Source: Rehmannia glutinosa
Taxonomy: Eukaryota; Streptophyta; Magnoliopsida; Lamiales; Orobanchaceae
Length of the DNA stretch: 64,000 nt
Reading direction: 5' to 3'
Assembly: GCA_016081115.2 (NCBI GenBank)
Contig: CM071931.1
Location: 24,900,317 to 24,964,316 of the forward strand
The position numbers were made by a program, and so were the translations under genes. Within the stretch, counting starts at the first letter, position 1, and every line of letters starts with the position of its first letter. Of the stretch, positions 60,661 to 64,000 are shown piece by piece. The notes under the pieces are model-generated. The model saw nothing but the letters and a program-made list of their open reading frames with translations. It searched no databases and was not told the origin of the DNA.

Positions 60661-61830
60661 AGAACCTGGCATGTTGGAATACATAGACTCCATTTCTTGG
60701 TTCATAGCTTCACGCCACCTCTCTTTATCGAATCCTCCATTGCTTGTCGAAAAGACAATGGATCATCATCTACCCGTCGAAGACCGCAATATTTGCCTCT
60801 TTCGATTTGATGATAGCGGATTGGTGGTCTAATTACCCTCCCATCGTCGAGGTGTCATGACATTCGATCGGTATAGTGGTATTTTTAGTGATTTCCTAAC
60901 AACTCTTGTTGGTTGTGGTCCGATCTCATCGAAAAGTAACTCCTCGTGTACAACTTTACTTGAGGTCGAAATTTTTCTATATAATCGTTCTCAAGAAAGA
61001 CAAAGATTAGTCGAAACTATTACTTTCTTTTCTTGCGGATCATAAAACAAACCTCCTCTTGTTCCTTTGGGATATCCAACGAACAGATATACACTTCCGA
61101 ACATGGATGCAACTTTCTAGTCTTTCCTTTCAAAGACAAGTGTTGGGCACCCCCATATGCAAAAGTGGCGTAAACTAACTTTACTCCCATTCCATAACTC
61201 TAGTGGTTTCTTTTGGATTGACTTAGACGGAACTACATTCAAAATGTAAACCGCCGTTTGCAATGCATACCCCCAAAACGAATCAGGCAGTGTCGCGTAG
61301 CTCATCATCGACCTAACCATATCAAGCAACGTTCGGTTTCTCCTTTCAGCAACACCATTTTGCTGAGGGGTGCCAGGTGCTGTGAGTTGGTACAAAATAC
61401 CATGCTCTAGCAAATAATCTTTGAACTCAGTATCGACATACTCGCCCCCTCGATCAGATCGAAGGCACTTCAAAGATTTTCTTAGTCGCTTTTCACCTTG
61501 CGCATGAAATTCCTTGAACTTTTCAAAAGTCTCGATTTTATATGCATGAGATAAACATATCCAAACCTCGAGTAATCATCAATAAAAGTGACGAAGTACT
61601 CAAAGCCACCTCTAGCTTGTGTGGTCATGGGACCACAAACATCACTATGCACAAGCTCTAGTGGTTCTTTGGCTCTATTGCCCTTTGCAGAGAAAGGTCT
61701 CTTAGTCATTTTTCCTTCTAGACAGGATTCACAAACAGGAAGAGTGCCAACTTTTAGCTCTCTCAAAGGACCATCATTTGCAAGCCTATTTATCCTTTCT
61801 AGTGAAATATGTCCTAACCTTAGATGCCAA
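60660..61830 (-). pseudogene. Element F integrase with GAG-pre-integrase
   Basis: 61766-61482 holds CESCLEGKMTKRPFSAKG, HSDVCGPMTTQARGGFEYFV and TFIDDYSRFGYVYL (zinc-binding region and first catalytic Asp). 61473-61117 continues with CLRSDRGGEYVDTEFKDYL, APGTPQQNGVAERRNRTLLD and LNVVPSKS, giving the second Asp (RSDRGGEY) and the catalytic Glu region (NGVAERRN). One frameshift near 61478 separates them. The core is nearly intact, so F may be fairly young. Confidence 0.85.
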
Positions 61831-62560
61831 AGATATGTTTCCTAATCTTGAGAAACTTTTTGCCTTTTTGGTTTAGGATGTTCTACTTTAAATATTTCAA
61901 AGATTCAAAGAGTGGTTGTTCATTAGGCTTAATTAAATAGAGTCCATTTTCTAATTTTGCAAAGACAAATATCACGCCCATTTTTAGAAATAATAATTAA
62001 ATTATCATTAAAAGATAGTGAAAATAAATGTTCATGCAATTTCAAATGTAAATCAAATTTCTACGAAACCAGGAATATAAAAACATCATTTAAAATCAAC
62101 ATTTTATCTCTAATATTAAGCTTAATAACTCTCACGCTTTTGCTTTTGCCGAACTACGCACCATTGCCAACTCACATTGTGAAAGACCCATCGACAAGCT
62201 CTTCATAAGAGCTAAGCATTTGTAAGGAAGAACAAACATGATTTGTAGCTCCGCAGTCAACTACCCAAGTAGAAGAATCTCTAGCTACCAAACAACTTTT
62301 TAAGAACAAGTAAATTAAATTTACGTTTCTTGTTTTTCTTTACTTTGGAGAGAAACTTGGGCGCTCTCTTCCAAGGTGTCCCTCTTCACCGCAGTGAAAA
62401 CAATTTCCTTTGGTTTAGAGAAATCTTGCATCTTGTCTTTGAGGTTTTTACATACGAGTGCAATATTCAAGTTACTATTCCACTTGTTACAATTTTCTCC
62501 GCTTAATGAATCATTCAACAGATTCAAGCATAGACAAGACATCATTGCCCAAAATTAAAT
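61830..62560 (-). pseudogene. Element F gag C-terminus and protease
   Basis: 62545-62470 opens with NLLNDSLSGENCNKWNSNLN, a Copia gag start joined directly to a zinc-knuckle region at about 62400. Most of the gag domain is therefore deleted. In another frame the knuckle reads NCFHCGEEGHLGRER, with the last Cys replaced by Arg. The protease lies near 62265-62130: VVDCGATNHVCSSLQ-like sequence with D-C-G in place of D-S-G. Lower down, to 61830, stops dominate. Confidence 0.65.
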
Positions 62561-63244
62561 AAAGCGACATAAATAAGCGAACGAACATCTTAGAGCATTC
62601 AATTTAGGAATTATAAACGTGATACATGAAAGCAATAAAGTTTATCCAACCAATTCCAAGGTAATTTAATCTCACATTTGAAAAGTTGCCGTAGGGTAGG
62701 TCAAATCAAATGGCGATTAAATCGAGACCATCTCGATTAATAAATAAATAATCAAGACATCTCATATCTTCATTTATTTATTAATCGTCTTTTTAATTTA
62801 GCCTAGATACATCCAAACTATTTGATTGTATCCTTATGAGTGTTACCCATTATTTTGGATTTTAAAAATTAACTCAAAATCACCGCCGTAGGGTAGGAAA
62901 ATTAAGAGTTCCCTATCCTTTCGAGATTAAGCCTTGATTATTGATTTAAGTGAAAACCATCCGTAGGGGGACGAATCTGAGCATCACGAGGCGTCACTTA
63001 AATCTCACTGCTTTTGATCAATAATGGAGGCCATAGGATTTATTGTCATTAATCCTTCTCCCACTCACTATTTTATAATACGTATTTCCTAAACATTTAA
63101 GTTATAAAACATCTTATGTTTTAATAAGTCAAGTCCAATCTTATTGGTCTTATTGATTAAAATTCTCTAATTTAAAAATTTAACTTTTAGAAATTAAATC
63201 ATAATTTTAATCAACTTTAAAAACTCCTAAATTATCAAAATAAT
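62560..63244. other. Gene-free stretch, probable leader of element F
   Basis: No coding region. The word GCCGTAGGGTAGG occurs at about 62689 and 62883, with CCGTAGGGGGACG at about 62959, each in a similar context near a TTAATCGA/GATTAA patch. It is cut on the right by an LTR of the D family. Confidence 0.45.
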
Positions 63245-64000
63245 TGTTGGGAAATTATTTTGTAGATTTTGATGAATGCCATGTAAAACTTAGATTAGAA
63301 TGTTGGCACCCCATTTTCCTTGTAATTCTAATTGTAATAGATAAAATGAATGAGCTGAGTCAAGTCGGTATGTCCGGAAATACAAGAAGTCAATCAAGAA
63401 GTGAAGTGAAGACTCACTGAGAACCGGTGAGTATGGCCAAGACAGAGGACCAATGACTCAATTGAAGACGAATAACGGTGAGGGACACTGTGTGGAAGAG
63501 TCGCTTAAGTCAACTCAAAGAGGCCATGTCACAAGTTGAAGTGACAGATGAGTCTTTCAATGATTGGAGCGCACTCAAGTCACCTGGGAAAAGGCAGTTG
63601 CAAAGAGGAGTTAATCGAAAAGAATCCGTTGCACAAAAGTCAAGAACATTACTTAAACAAGTAATACACCCATGCTTTTGTCTTAAAGTGCTCGATCCCG
63701 TAAGCGTGGAAAAGGAATAAACCAATGTGAAACACTCGCACCTCGTGTCGAACCTCGAAAAGCTCGGACATTCATTTAATACGAGGAAAGGTCAACATCT
63801 CAAGATTGAAGACCAAGAAAAGACAAGCCAACGAACACAAGTGACTTTTTGAAAATCGTCTATCTCTTCAACGGCAGATTTTTGAAAGTTCACTATAAAA
63901 GCCGAGGAATTTCATTGAGAAAAGGTTACCCGAACCACAAACAAGCAAGCATTATTAAATCAGAACCCGCAAAATATTCTCAAGATATTCAAGAAAAATC
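63245..64000 (+). mobile_element. D-family LTR, plus orientation, cut by window end
   Basis: Begins TGTTGGGAAATTATTTTGTA and continues colinear with the minus strand of the D LTRs (TTTTGATGAATGCCATG, then TTGGCACCCCATTTTC). A TATA-like CACTATAAAAGCCGAGG at 63890 corresponds to the D LTR promoter. Orientation is opposite to element D. The flank ATAAT (63240-63244) would be the target duplication. Similarity to D is clearly lower than between D's own two LTRs. Confidence 0.8.

Noticed and set aside
1..64000. tRNA, rRNA, CRISPR or bacterial operon features
   Set aside because: None seen. The short direct repeats are target duplications, LTRs or degenerate word arrays.

Overview
The window is plant nuclear DNA, most likely from a eudicot. 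It is almost entirely nested transposable elements around one recognisable host gene. The plant assignment rests on the element clades (a Tekay-like chromovirus, an Athila-like gag, several Copia families including a Sirevirus-like one, CACTA, hAT and Mutator-like DNA transposons) and on a plant-type TM9 superfamily gene. I saw no tRNA, rRNA, CRISPR array or bacterial-type operon.

Layout, left to right. (1) 1-12211: a degenerate Ty3/Gypsy chromovirus on the minus strand (element A). Its 3' LTR is cut by the window start, its pol and gag are decayed, a hAT-type MITE with perfect 8-bp target duplications sits in its leader, and its 5' LTR is about 4 kb. (2) 12212-12653: the terminus of a CACTA transposon, into which A appears to have jumped. 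(3) 12654-13998: a decayed Athila-like gag, which the CACTA element interrupts. (4) 13999-37000: a Copia element C on the plus strand whose gag is split by two later Copia insertions, both on the minus strand. These are B (16751-22643, gag only, no pol) and D (22794-36984, Sirevirus-like, with about 5 kb of extra coding-like sequence after pol). (5) 37000-39680: LTR-like debris, a cluster of strong palindromes and degenerate word repeats. (6) 39680-42001: an intronless TM9SF/endomembrane-protein-70 gene (plant TMN type). It is complete except for three single-base losses, each in a short homopolymer. (7) 42000-46977: AT-rich sequence with degenerate short-word arrays and one candidate non-autonomous DNA element. 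(8) 46987-56599: a Mutator-like element of about 9.6 kb with a Ulp1/C48-peptidase gene (plus) and a FAR1-type transposase (minus) arranged tail to tail, flanked by a 9-bp direct repeat. (9) 56609-63244: a hAT-like remnant, then a Copia element F on the minus strand with a partly duplicated 3' end. (10) 63245-64000: the start of a second LTR of the D family in the opposite orientation.

The host gene probably encodes a Golgi/endosomal multispanning protein and ends in a K-x-D Golgi-retention-type tail. The mobile elements do not form a pathway with it. The most unexplained signal is a short word, TGCTTAT and close variants. It recurs roughly fifty times in the non-coding parts of the Mutator-like element and switches strand between its two convergent genes, so it always lies on the sense strand of the nearer gene.

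Many reading frames here are broken by single-base contractions of homopolymers, in the host gene as well as in the repeats. Some 'pseudogene' calls may therefore reflect base-level assembly error rather than decay.
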